Shown here one piece after another: positions 34,493-42,154 of a stretch of 64,000 nucleotides of DNA. The first letter of the stretch is position 1, and the number at the start of each line of letters is the position of its first letter. This DNA comes from Streptomyces albofaciens JCM 4342 (GTDB lineage Bacteria > Actinomycetota > Actinomycetes > Streptomycetales > Streptomycetaceae). The translations under genes were made by a program, and so were the position numbers. The DNA is taken from positions 4,372,501-4,436,500 of the forward strand of contig NZ_PDCM01000001.1 in assembly GCF_008634025.1 (NCBI RefSeq). Direction: 5' to 3'. The notes under the pieces are model-generated. The model ran no database searches and had not been told where the DNA came from. It saw only the letters and a program-made list of their open reading frames with translations.

Positions 34493-35324
34493 AGGCGGGG
34501 TCCGGAAGGAGCGCTTCGCGTCCGCTGAGGACGACGGTCAGGCTGCCGTCGGCGGGGGAGCGGGGTGCGGGCGGGTGCCCGATGCGGCGGAGGGTCTGGG
34601 CGGCGACCGCGTGGGCCGAGCCGTGCAGGACCAGGGGTGGCAGGCCGGGACGTTGCAGTGCGGTGCGGATGCGTTCGGCGACCAGTTCGTAGTGGGTGCA
34701 GCCGAGGACGACGCTGCGCACCCCGGCCGGGGTGCGCAGTGCGGCGGCGGCGATCGCGAGGTCGATGGCGTCCTCGTCCCCCTGCTCCACCGCGTCGGAG
34801 AGCCCGGGGCACGGCACCTCGGCGACCGCCACACCCCGGGCGAACCGCCGGATGAGCGAGCGCTGGTACCGGCTGCCGGTGGTGGCGGGGGTGGCCCAGA
34901 CGGCGAGGGGCCCGCCGCCCGCGGCCGCCGGTTTGATCGCCGGAACCGTGCCGATGACCGGCAGGTCCGGCTCGAAGCGGGCCCGCAGGGCGGGCAGCGC
35001 GTGGACGGTCGCGGTGTTGCAGGCGATGACCAGCGCGCACGGGCGCCGCGCCGCCGCGGCTTCGGCGACGGCGAGCGCGCGGGCGGTGATGTCCCGTGGA
35101 GTGCGCGGCCCCCAGGGCATGCCGTCGGGGTCCGAGGAGAGGACGAGGTCGGCGTCGGGCCGCAGGCGGCGTACGGCGGAGGCCGCCGCCAGCAGCCCGA
35201 TCCCGACATCCATGACCGCGATCTTCGGCCGGTCACCGGGGCGGGACCGCCTTGTGGCGGCGCGGCCTGCCGCGCGTCGGTGATGTGGCCCGCCCCCGCC
35301 GCCGTCCCGGTGCTCGTCGTCCAT
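34383..35324 (-). CDS. Glutamate-racemase-like protein (Asp/Glu racemase family)
   Basis: A 313-residue protein. Both catalytic cysteines are present, in LVIACNTATVHALPAL (about 98) and VVLGCTHYELVAERI (about 205). The N-terminal substrate loop reads AVMDVGIGLLAAASAV, where MurI has D-S-G: the Ser is replaced by Val, so substrate handling may differ. A cofactor-independent two-base racemisation is expected. It may be a second racemase beside a housekeeping MurI elsewhere. ATG at 35324 with GAGG upstream. The first 35 residues and the Arg/Pro-rich last 25 are probably disordered. It overlaps the MFS gene tail to tail by 110 bases. Confidence 0.75.
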   Translation of the reverse strand: MDDEHRDGGGGGPHHRRAAGRAATRRSRPGDRPKIAVMDVGIGLLAAASAVRRLRPDADLVLSSDPDGMPWGPRTPRDITARALAVAEAAAARRPCALVIACNTATVHALPALRARFEPDLPVIGTVPAIKPAAAGGGPLAVWATPATTGSRYQRSLIRRFARGVAVAEVPCPGLSDAVEQGDEDAIDLAIAAAALRTPAGVRSVVLGCTHYELVAERIRTALQRPGLPPLVLHGSAHAVAAQTLRRIGHPPAPRSPADGSLTVVLSGREALLPDPAFTYAEGRFLLREPARARARRGPARPAAGAAGRESSG

Positions 35325-35452
35325 GCCGGTCGCCTCCGCGTTCGCTCGGTGTCGGTGTTACGGGAGGTGAGTCTGTATGGAGGCGGGACCGGACAACATG
35401 GCCAATTCCGTGGGGATGGTCTGGTGCGGGGCGGTGTCTTCGCGTCCGGGGG

Positions 35453-36328
35453 TCAGTCGAGCACCCCGATCTCCAGCCCCCGCAGCCGCGCCGGGTCCGC
35501 GATCACCTCGTAGCCGGTGATCCGGTCGTCCTCGACGGTGAAGGTCAGCGCGACGCGCAGGCGGCCGCGGGGTGCCACGAGGAGCCCGACGGTGCCGTTG
35601 ACGAGGGCCGGTTCGGCCTGGCGGGAGCGGTGGGCGAACAGGAGGGTGCCCTCGGCCACGGCCCGGGCGCCGCGGAGTTCGGGCGCCGCTCCCGGCGGCA
35701 GGGCGGCCGGGTCGGCGCGGCGTACGACATCGGGGGCCAGCAGGGCGAGGACCGCCGGGAGGTCGCCGGCGCGGGCGGCCTTCAGGAACTCGGTGATGAC
35801 GTGGCGGTGCCGGGCCAGGTCGGCCGCCGGGACGGCGGGCGTACCCCGTACCTTCTGGCGCGCCCGGCTGGCGAGCTTCTTCGTGGCGGCCGGGGTGCGC
35901 TCCACGACGGGGGCGATCTCCTGGAACGGCACGGCGTACATGTCGTGCAGGACGAACGCGACACGCTCGGCGGGACCCAGCCGGTCCAGCACCACGAGCA
36001 GCGCCCGGCCGACGGAGTCGGTCAGCAGCGCGGTCGCCTCAGGGCCCGCTGCCCGGCCCGGGGCCTCGTCGAAGGCCCGCAGCTCCGTCAGGTCCTCCCG
36101 CCGGGACGTCCGCGCACGCAGGGCGTCGAGGCAGATACGGGTCACCACCGTCCGCAGCCAGCCGCCCAGGTTGTCCACCGCGTCCGCGTCCACCCGGCCC
36201 AGCCGCAGCCACGCCTCCTGTACGGCGTCGTCGGCCTCCTCCGGGGAGCCGAGCATCCGGTAAGCGACGGCCCGCAGCCGGTCGCGCTGTTCCTCGAAAC
36301 GTTCCGCCAGTCCGTCGCGCGCGTCCAC
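35453..36328 (-). CDS. ECF41-type RNA polymerase sigma factor
   Basis: A 291-residue SigJ/ECF41-like sigma factor. Region 2 is RLRAVAYRMLGSPEEADDAV followed by QEAWLRL. Region 4 is RLGPAERVAFVLHDMYAVPF and AATKKLASRARQKV. The C-terminal 110 residues form the SnoaL-like domain that regulates ECF41 factors in place of an anti-sigma. The linker and tail motifs of the family (DGGGK, NPDKL) are replaced here by ADPAALPPG and ADPARL. GTG at 36328 after GAGGAAAGG. A family-type promoter sits just upstream (36366-36392), so autoregulation is likely. It diverges from the azoreductase-like gene. Confidence 0.88.
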   Translation of the reverse strand: MDARDGLAERFEEQRDRLRAVAYRMLGSPEEADDAVQEAWLRLGRVDADAVDNLGGWLRTVVTRICLDALRARTSRREDLTELRAFDEAPGRAAGPEATALLTDSVGRALLVVLDRLGPAERVAFVLHDMYAVPFQEIAPVVERTPAATKKLASRARQKVRGTPAVPAADLARHRHVITEFLKAARAGDLPAVLALLAPDVVRRADPAALPPGAAPELRGARAVAEGTLLFAHRSRQAEPALVNGTVGLLVAPRGRLRVALTFTVEDDRITGYEVIADPARLRGLEIGVLD

Positions 36329-36365
36329 CGGTCACCTTTCCTCGTTCCGTTCCGTCACGGGTAAG

Positions 36366-36392
36366 GACGGACGCACCGCGCGAGAAGTGACA
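36366..36392 (-). promoter_or_regulatory. ECF41-type promoter for the sigma gene
   Basis: Read on the minus strand: TGTCACT at 36392-36386, a 16-base spacer, then CGTC at 36369-36366. This fits the ECF41 consensus as I remember it (TGTCACA-N16-CGTC) with one mismatch. It points at the sigma gene, with a predicted start near 36358 and a leader of about 30 bases. The -35 box overlaps the ribosome site of the divergent gene at 36403, so polymerase binding could hinder expression of that gene. Confidence 0.6.
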
Positions 36393-36402
36393 GGAGAACC
36401 CG

Positions 36403-37101
36403 ATGCCGACCCTGCTGCACCTGGATTCCAGCGCCGACCGCTCCGGCGGGTCGGTCAGCAGGCAGCTGACCGCCTTGTTCGCCGAGACCTGGCGCGCCGC
36501 ACACGGCCCGGCGGCCGGATACCGCCACCGGGACCTGGCCGCGGACCCCGTGCCCCCGCTGGACACCGCCTACTGCTCGCTCGGCCGGCGCGTGGAGGAG
36601 CGCGGCCTCGTCCCGCCGGACGGCGTGGACGCGCTGATCGCGCACCCGGCCGAGCGGCGGGCGTGGGCGCTGACCCGCCCGCTGGTGGACGAGCTGCGGG
36701 CGGCCGGGACGGTGCTGATCGGTGCGCCGATGTACAACTTCTCGGTGCCCGCCGCGCTGAAGGCATGGCTGGACCGGGTCCGCTTTCCCGGGGCGTTCAC
36801 CGACCCGGGAACCGGGGAGGGCCTGCTGAGGGGGACGCGGGTGGTGGTGATCAGCTCCCGGGGCGGGGCGTACGGGCCGGGGACCCCACGGGAGGGCTGG
36901 GACTTCCAGACGCCGTACCTACGGGCGTACTTCCGCGAGCTGGGGGTGGCGGAGGACGCCGTCCGGGTCGTCCCCGTCGAGCTGACGTTGGCTCATCTCG
37001 TTCCGCATGTGACGCGTTTCGGGCCGCCGGCGGCCGACTCGCTCGACGCGGCGCGGGCCGAGGTGACCGCGCTGGCCGGGGCCTGCGGGGCGGTCACCTG
37101 A
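36403..37101 (+). CDS. FMN-dependent NADH azoreductase/quinone reductase
   Basis: A 232-residue flavodoxin-like protein of the AzoR/AcpD family. The N-terminal phosphate loop is LLHLDSSADRSGGSVSRQL; the FMN-binding middle is VLIGAPMYNFSVPAALKAWL followed by DRVRFPGAF; a third contact is VVVISSRGGAYGPG. These enzymes reduce azo compounds and quinones with NADH. ATG at 36403 with CAGGAG upstream. ECF41 sigma genes are typically linked to an oxidoreductase, epimerase or CMD gene, and this is the neighbour expected to fill that role. Confidence 0.85.
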   Translation: MPTLLHLDSSADRSGGSVSRQLTALFAETWRAAHGPAAGYRHRDLAADPVPPLDTAYCSLGRRVEERGLVPPDGVDALIAHPAERRAWALTRPLVDELRAAGTVLIGAPMYNFSVPAALKAWLDRVRFPGAFTDPGTGEGLLRGTRVVVISSRGGAYGPGTPREGWDFQTPYLRAYFRELGVAEDAVRVVPVELTLAHLVPHVTRFGPPAADSLDAARAEVTALAGACGAVT

Positions 37102-37145
37102 CCAGGGAGGCGTGCGCCCCGCCCCCCGGCCGTCGGACGAACGCC

Positions 37146-38327
37146 TCACCCCTCCCGGTCCCGCGGCCGCCCGAACCAGTCAAGGCACAGCACCAGCGCG
37201 TCGTCCATCGACTCCGCGTCGCGGTACTCGGCGAGGTCGCGCAGTACGGCGCGGGGCACGCTCGCCGCCGGCAGCAGGCTGGTGGCGTGGATCGCGCGGG
37301 CGAGGGCGTGCTCGCCGTACTCCTCGCCCGGCGGCGAGACCGCCCCGTACACCCCGTCGCTGACGAACAGCAGCCGGTCACCGGGCCGCACCTCGAATTC
37401 CTGCGCCACGTACTGCGTCTCCTCGAACATGCCGAGCGGCAGCTGCGCCTCCAGGGGCACCCGGTCGATGGTGCGGCCCCGGCGCCGCCACAGCTGCGGG
37501 GAGCCCGCGTCCACGACCTCCACCCGGCCGGTCGCGAGCTCGAAGCGCAGCAGCAGTGTCGAGACGTAGGCGGAGCCGCGGTACTGCCCGTAGAGGGCCT
37601 GGTCGGCGAGGGCCGCCTGGTCGGCGATGCCGATACCGGCGCGGCGGGCGTTGCGCAGCGCGTTGACCGTGAGATGGGTGAGCAGGGACGCCTCGATGCC
37701 GGTGCCCATGCCGTTGGTGACGGCGAGGGTCAGCTCGTCCGCGTCCGCCGCCCAGTCGTAGTTGTCGCCGTGGATCGCGTAGGCCGGTTCGAGCTGCGCC
37801 CCGATGGCGTACTCCGCGGCCACGCAGGCCCGCGCGGGCAGCAGCTGCCACTGCATCTCGGCGGCCAGCGTGAGCCGGTTGGTGCGGCGGGCCCGCTGGT
37901 AGACGTCGGTGTCCCGCTCGGCGACGAGGATCTCGTGGCCGAGCAGGTCGGCGGCGTGCGCGAGCTCGTCGGCGACGCCCGGCACGTTGCGGTCGCCGGG
38001 CAGCCGTACGGTCAGGATGCCGAGCCGTTCGCCGCGGACCGTCACCGGCAGGTGGTGGTCGACCGCGCCGCCCTGCCGGACCTGCCGCTCGTGCGGTTCC
38101 TGGCTGCCGAAGGCACGCCCCTGCGGGCTGTTGGAGATGGACAGCGCGCCGGGCGAGTCCTCGCCGAGCGAGGCGAACGGCCTGAGCACCGTGCCGCCGT
38201 AGTCGGCGAGGAACAGATGGACGGACGTGGCTCCGTAGGCCGCGGCGAGTGCTTCGCGCAGCGTGTCCACCAATGCGTGCGGTGCCGACGCGCGAACGGC
38301 TCTTTCCACATCACAGCTCAGGGTCAC
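37146..38327 (-). CDS. GAF-SpoIIE (PP2C) protein with altered metal site
   Basis: A 393-residue protein with a GAF-like N-terminal domain (about 15-150: LREALAAAYGATSVHLFLAD ... PVTVRGERLGILTVRLPGD) and a PP2C domain (about 165-390). The first metal motif is kept in part (IHGDNYDWAADADELTLAV). The second, normally V-G-D-V-x-G-H-G, reads VTNGMGTGIEAS, so its Asp is Asn. Later motifs LLFVSDGVYGAVSP and SMDDALVLCL remain. Activity may be reduced, or the protein may act as a sensor. GTG or ATG usage: the start at 38327 precedes CDVERAVRAS. Convergent with the azoreductase gene. Confidence 0.8.
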   Translation of the reverse strand: MTLSCDVERAVRASAPHALVDTLREALAAAYGATSVHLFLADYGGTVLRPFASLGEDSPGALSISNSPQGRAFGSQEPHERQVRQGGAVDHHLPVTVRGERLGILTVRLPGDRNVPGVADELAHAADLLGHEILVAERDTDVYQRARRTNRLTLAAEMQWQLLPARACVAAEYAIGAQLEPAYAIHGDNYDWAADADELTLAVTNGMGTGIEASLLTHLTVNALRNARRAGIGIADQAALADQALYGQYRGSAYVSTLLLRFELATGRVEVVDAGSPQLWRRRGRTIDRVPLEAQLPLGMFEETQYVAQEFEVRPGDRLLFVSDGVYGAVSPPGEEYGEHALARAIHATSLLPAASVPRAVLRDLAEYRDAESMDDALVLCLDWFGRPRDREG

Positions 38328-38418
38328 GGTCTCTCAAGCATTCTTATTCCGGTGGATTCAGATGAATTCAGACATGGCCGGGCTGACGCGGGCGGCCGGA
38401 GGGTGACAGAGTGGTCGT

Positions 38419-38940
38419 GTGTCCCGTTTTCCCGGCCAGTCGCAACACGAGCAGGTGACCGAGGCCACCCTTGCCGCCTCCGAGTTGCTGGAGGTGCTGT
38501 GGGGTCGTGGCCAGGAGACGGCACGCTCGGCGCAGGTGTCGCCGTCCCAGCTGCGGGCTCTGCTGGTGATCGAGGATCATGAGGGTACTAACCTGCGGGC
38601 GCTCGCCGACGCACTCGGCTCGCGTCCGCCCGCGGTGAGCCGCCTCTGTGACCGCCTGGAGGCCATGGGCCTGGCCGAGCGCTGTCCGAGCGCGACGAGC
38701 CGGCGCGAGGTCGAGCTGCGGCTGAGCCTGCGCGGGCGCGCCTTCCTGAAGGAGTACCGGGCGGCCCGCAAGAGCGAGGTCGCCGCCATCGTGGCGCGCA
38801 TGGACCCGGCTCAGGTCGCCGATCTCGCGTCCGGCCTGGCGGCGTTCCACCGGGCGGCCGCCCTGCACCGTACGGCCGAGGGCTCTCGTACGGTCCCCGC
38901 CCGCCGCACGCTCGGTGCGGACAGCGCGGACACAGCGTGA
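38419..38940 (+). CDS. MarR-family transcriptional regulator
   Basis: A 173-residue winged-helix protein: LLEVLWGRGQETARSAQVSP, SQLRALLVIEDHEGTNLRAL, then SRPPAVSRLCDRLEAMGLAE as the recognition helix and wing CPSATSRREVELRLS. GTG at 38419. The C-terminal extension after about 145 is Arg/Thr-rich. It stands at the edge of the sigma-B-type island, just upstream of a STAS gene with an AT-rich inverted repeat between them, so it may regulate that gene. Confidence 0.85.
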   Translation: MSRFPGQSQHEQVTEATLAASELLEVLWGRGQETARSAQVSPSQLRALLVIEDHEGTNLRALADALGSRPPAVSRLCDRLEAMGLAERCPSATSRREVELRLSLRGRAFLKEYRAARKSEVAAIVARMDPAQVADLASGLAAFHRAAALHRTAEGSRTVPARRTLGADSADTA

Positions 38941-39012
38941 AGACATTCAGGCCCCGCTTCTCGATCCGAAGTCACTCCGGGCAGAGCCGTGTTGCGCAGT
39001 GACAGGGGACAA

Positions 39013-39052
39013 GATTGTTGCCTTTCTGGAATATTGTCAAACGGCAACAATC
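39013..39052. promoter_or_regulatory. AT-rich inverted repeat upstream of the STAS gene
   Basis: Perfect 10-bp arms GATTGTTGCC and GGCAACAATC separated by 20 bases. A possible promoter overlaps it: TTGTCA at 39034-39039, a 16-base spacer, and TCTATT at 39056-39061. The patch is strikingly AT-rich for this genome. It could bind the adjacent MarR protein. Confidence 0.55.
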
Positions 39053-39130
39053 GCTTCTATTGTTGATCACTCCATCCGGCCGGACGGGAGTTCGGCCGGG
39101 CCGCCGACCCGTCACCGACCGAGGACTACC

Positions 39131-39550
39131 GTGCATCCACAGCCCAGCGCAGACCGGCCGACGCAGGTTCTGATACGGGAAGGACAGCGCGCCGGGGACG
39201 CCATGGTCGTCACCGTCACCGGACCGCTCGACATCGACACCGTCGCGCCGCTGGAAGCCGCCCTGCGCGAGGCGGGCGCCGGGCACGGGGACGGAGCCGG
39301 GCCGGGCGACGGAGCGGCGCGGCCCGTGGTCGTCGACCTGTCCGGGGTGGAGTTCGCGGACTCCACGACGGTCAACGTCCTCCTGCAGCAGCACGCCGCC
39401 CTCGGCACCCGGCTGCGTCTGGCCGCCCCTTCGCCGGGCCTGTGCCGCCTCTTCGAGCTGACCGGCCTCGACGGTGTGCTCCCGCTGTACGGAACGGTCG
39501 CGGAAGCGGCGGCGGCCGACGGCGTGGCGGGGGAGCCGGCCGGGGAGTAA
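39131..39550 (+). CDS. STAS-domain anti-anti-sigma protein
   Basis: A 139-residue STAS protein: AMVVTVTGPLDIDTVAPLEA, RPVVVDLSGVEFADSTTVNV, LLQQHAALGTRLRLAAPSPG, LCRLFELTGLDGVLPLYGTV. The phospho-site loop is FADSTTVNV (Ser/Thr). A Gly/Asp-rich insertion (about 56-68) lies between strands 2 and 3. GTG at 39131 with GAGGA upstream. It probably opposes a RsbW-type kinase; the one at 40295 is 0.7 kb away on the same strand. Confidence 0.85.
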   Translation: MHPQPSADRPTQVLIREGQRAGDAMVVTVTGPLDIDTVAPLEAALREAGAGHGDGAGPGDGAARPVVVDLSGVEFADSTTVNVLLQQHAALGTRLRLAAPSPGLCRLFELTGLDGVLPLYGTVAEAAAADGVAGEPAGE

Positions 39551-39556
39551 CGGCTC

Positions 39557-39982
39557 TCAGCCGGCCGCCGCCGTCTCCGCGAGTTTCCGGAATTCCCCCA
39601 GGTCGTAGTTGGCGAGGGTGGAGTCCAGGTTCGTCAGGGCCCCCAGCCGCTCCACGAAACCTTCCGGTGAGTACTCTATTTGCAGCGTGACACGGCTCGC
39701 GGTGTCACTGAGCCGGTGGAAGGTGACGACTCCCGCGTGATGGACGCCCTCCGTCGTTTTCCAGGCGATGCGCTCATGGGGTTTGATCTCGGTGAGTTCC
39801 GCCACGAAATTCTTGTCCGCCCCCGGCAGCGACAGCTGCCAGGCGAAATGCGTGTCGTCCAGGCGCTCGACCAGCCGTACGTGGCTGAGGAACTTCGGCC
39901 ACCGCGTGACGTCGGACCACAAAGCCCAGCTCACCGCGACGGGCGCTTCGATGTCCACACTCTCCAGCAGCGAGGACGACAT
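39557..39982 (-). CDS. SRPBCC (START-like) family protein
   Basis: A 141-residue helix-grip protein: ESVDIEAPVAVSWALWSDVT, RWPKFLSHVRLVERLDDTHF, ERIAWKTTEGVHHAGVVTFH, RVTLQIEYSPEGFVERL. It matches the polyketide-cyclase/coenzyme Q-binding group that holds small hydrophobic ligands in a pocket. ATG at 39982 with AAGGAGG at 7 bases. Convergent with the STAS gene, 6 bases apart. Stress-island SRPBCC proteins of this sort are often sigma-B targets in Streptomyces, though the role here is inferred. Confidence 0.82.
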   Translation of the reverse strand: MSSSLLESVDIEAPVAVSWALWSDVTRWPKFLSHVRLVERLDDTHFAWQLSLPGADKNFVAELTEIKPHERIAWKTTEGVHHAGVVTFHRLSDTASRVTLQIEYSPEGFVERLGALTNLDSTLANYDLGEFRKLAETAAAG

Positions 39983-40294
39983 GGCAGGAACCTCCTTGGT
40001 CTGGTGGGCGAAAGCGCACGGACACGCGCGGTAACGGCCCGCCGCGGCCGTATTCGTCCGCGGCCGGGATTGCCGTCCGGCCGTATCCGCGAGCGGTCCG
40101 GAGTTGCCCTTGTACCCCGTGCCGGAGCGGGTACCCGGGGAGTACGGCAGCGGTTACCGGAACGCCGCCCGCCGGGTTGTCACCCCATCGGGAACTTGCT
40201 GTTCCGCATGTGACAGCGTGATTGCCCGGTTGCCTGGCGGGAAAGCTGCCTACTTGTACGCCTTACGGTCGAACGGGAAACGAGGTGAGCCCCG
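39983..40294. other. Divergent intergenic region
   Basis: About 310 bases between the SRPBCC and RsbW-like genes. It should carry both promoters. An imperfect hairpin GTACCCCG ... GCGGGTAC sits near 40110-40132. No clear GGGTAC-type sigma-B box is visible. Confidence 0.35.
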
Positions 40295-40732
40295 ATGAGC
40301 AGTGCCACGGCCCCGGACAGGGTTTCCGCAGCGCCGTCGCTGGTGGTGACGCTGGAGAACTGTCCCGAGGCGGCGGCAGTCGCCCGGGACGCCGCCGGTG
40401 ACCTGCTGAAAGGGCTGGGGCCTCCGCTGGACCGGGACGCCTCGGACGCCGTGGTCCTGATCGTCTCCGAACTCGTCACCAACGCCGTCCGCCACACCCG
40501 GACCCGCACCTGCACCCTGAGCCTGACGGCCGCCCCCGACACCGTGACGGTGAGCGTGGCCGATTCCAGCGCCACCCCGCCCCGCGAGCGGAACCCCGAC
40601 GTGCGCGGCGAGGGCGGCGGCTTCGGCTGGCCGATGGTCCGCCGCCTCGCCGCGGCCACCTCGGTGGAGACCACCGCCTGGGGCAAGACGGTCAGCGCCG
40701 TCGTCGCCCGTACGAGCCGGACCCCGGCGTGA
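40295..40732 (+). CDS. RsbW/SpoIIAB-like ATP-binding kinase
   Basis: A 145-residue HATPase_c protein. The N-box is VVLIVSELVTNAVRHTRTRT (about 50-70), followed by VSVADSSATPP as the G1-like region and GGGFGWPMVRRLAAATSVET as G2. This is the anti-sigma/serine kinase fold common in Streptomyces. It may phosphorylate STAS proteins and bind a sigma factor. ATG at 40295 with CGAGGTGAG upstream. It ends 3 bases before the convergent end of the RsbU-like gene, placing it at the border of the stressosome operon. Confidence 0.85.
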   Translation: MSSATAPDRVSAAPSLVVTLENCPEAAAVARDAAGDLLKGLGPPLDRDASDAVVLIVSELVTNAVRHTRTRTCTLSLTAAPDTVTVSVADSSATPPRERNPDVRGEGGGFGWPMVRRLAAATSVETTAWGKTVSAVVARTSRTPA

Positions 40733-40735
40733 GCC

Positions 40736-42154
40736 TCAGCGTGGACGCGGCGACAGGCGGACGGCCAGCGCCAGCGTGTCGTCCGGGTGCAGGACGACGG
40801 TGTGCATGTCCTCGGCGATGGCGCCGGGGATCTCCCCGATGGGCCGGTGCCGGTGCCGCCGGGCGCTCTCGGCCAGGCGCTGCTCACCCTCCCGGGGGTC
40901 CCGGCGGCTCTCGGTGAGCCCGTCGGTGTAGAGCACGAGCAGGTCGCCCTCGTCCAGCTTGGCGTGCAGCAGCCGCTCACTGCCGGGGTAGGGATAGCCG
41001 ACCCCGCGCCCGCGCACCTCCAGATACTCCTTCTCGCCCGTGCCCCGCACGACCAGGGCCGGCGGATGGCTGCCGTTGGCGAGCCGCAGGTCCCCGCTGG
41101 CCGGGTCGATCCGCGCCAGCAGCACCGTGGCCATCAGCTCGGGGTCCAGCGGCGCGAGGATCTCGTCCGTACGGGCCACGATGGACTTCAGCGGGTGGCC
41201 CTCCAGCGCGAGCGTACGGACCGCGTGCGTGACGTTCAGCGCACTGCGCGTACTGCGCACGCCGTGCCCCAGCGCGTCGACGACGGTGATGTGGACCGTC
41301 CCGTCCGGCAGCGTGAACCAGTCGTAGAAGTCGCCGCCGGTGGGCGCGTCGGTGCCGGCCGGCGCGTAATGCACGGCCAGTTCCAGCCCGTCCACCGCGA
41401 TCGGCGGCGGACGCAGCGCGTCCTCCAGCTCGCGCAGGATGTGGCCGTGCGCCGTACGCAGCTGCTCGTCGCGCTCCTCCAGCTGTACGTACAGCGCCAG
41501 TACACCGCTGTTGGTCTCGGCCAGCTCGTGCGTCAGCCGGCGCTGGTCGGCGGCGAGCGAGTCCACCCGGGCCAGCGCGACCCGCAGTTCCTCCTCCAGG
41601 AGCCGGTTCTCGGCCACCGGGTCCGACACCGCGCCGTTCCCGTCCCCGCCGGACGCGCCCGCGGGCGTACCGCCGGGGCCGCGCCGCCGTCCGCCGCCGT
41701 CCGCCGTCGCGTCTTCCGGCTGCCGTCCCGCCGGAATCCGGATCTCCGGTGTCCCGTCCGGCAGCGGCACGTGCCAGGTGGCCGCGCCGGACGACACCTG
41801 GGCGGGCAGCGGGAGTTCGGCCCCGGTCGGCGGTACGAGCCCCGGGGCGGGGGTGCGCAGCGTGACGGCCAGGTAGCCGGTGCGGGCCGGGTCGGCGGAG
41901 ACGCCGTCGGTGTCACCGTCCCGGGGCTCCCCGGCCCCCGGGGCCGGGGAATCCGCCGAGGAGGAACGGCCCCGCGTACAGGTACGGGCCGTCTCCAGCG
42001 TGACCCCGTAGCCGGCCCGGAGCACCGGGTCGGCCAGCGTGCTCACGGACAGCACGAGGCGCGCCCGGGTCTCGACGGGCAGGCCGTTGGCCGCGCCCAG
42101 CCGGCGCACGGCGTGGCGCAGCGCCGGCAGCGCGTGGAAAGTGTGGCGTCTCAC
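40736..42154 (-). CDS. RsbU-like PP2C phosphatase, last gene of stressosome operon
   Basis: A 472-residue protein. An N-terminal domain (about 1-110, HTFHALPALRHAVRRLGAAN ... LVLSVSTLADPVLRAGYGVT) resembles a degenerate ATPase-like or RsbT-contact domain. A Pro/Gly/Asp-rich linker and a coiled coil (about 215-275: ENRLLEEELRVALARVDSLA) lead to a PP2C domain (about 290-470) with all motifs: APTGGDFYDWFTL, ITVVDALGHGVRS, VLYTDGLTESRRD, HPDDTLALAVRL. GTG at 42154 overlaps the upstream stop by 4 bases (GTGA). It should dephosphorylate a RsbV-like STAS protein when activated by RsbT. Confidence 0.87.
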   Translation of the reverse strand: MRRHTFHALPALRHAVRRLGAANGLPVETRARLVLSVSTLADPVLRAGYGVTLETARTCTRGRSSSADSPAPGAGEPRDGDTDGVSADPARTGYLAVTLRTPAPGLVPPTGAELPLPAQVSSGAATWHVPLPDGTPEIRIPAGRQPEDATADGGGRRRGPGGTPAGASGGDGNGAVSDPVAENRLLEEELRVALARVDSLAADQRRLTHELAETNSGVLALYVQLEERDEQLRTAHGHILRELEDALRPPPIAVDGLELAVHYAPAGTDAPTGGDFYDWFTLPDGTVHITVVDALGHGVRSTRSALNVTHAVRTLALEGHPLKSIVARTDEILAPLDPELMATVLLARIDPASGDLRLANGSHPPALVVRGTGEKEYLEVRGRGVGYPYPGSERLLHAKLDEGDLLVLYTDGLTESRRDPREGEQRLAESARRHRHRPIGEIPGAIAEDMHTVVLHPDDTLALAVRLSPRPR

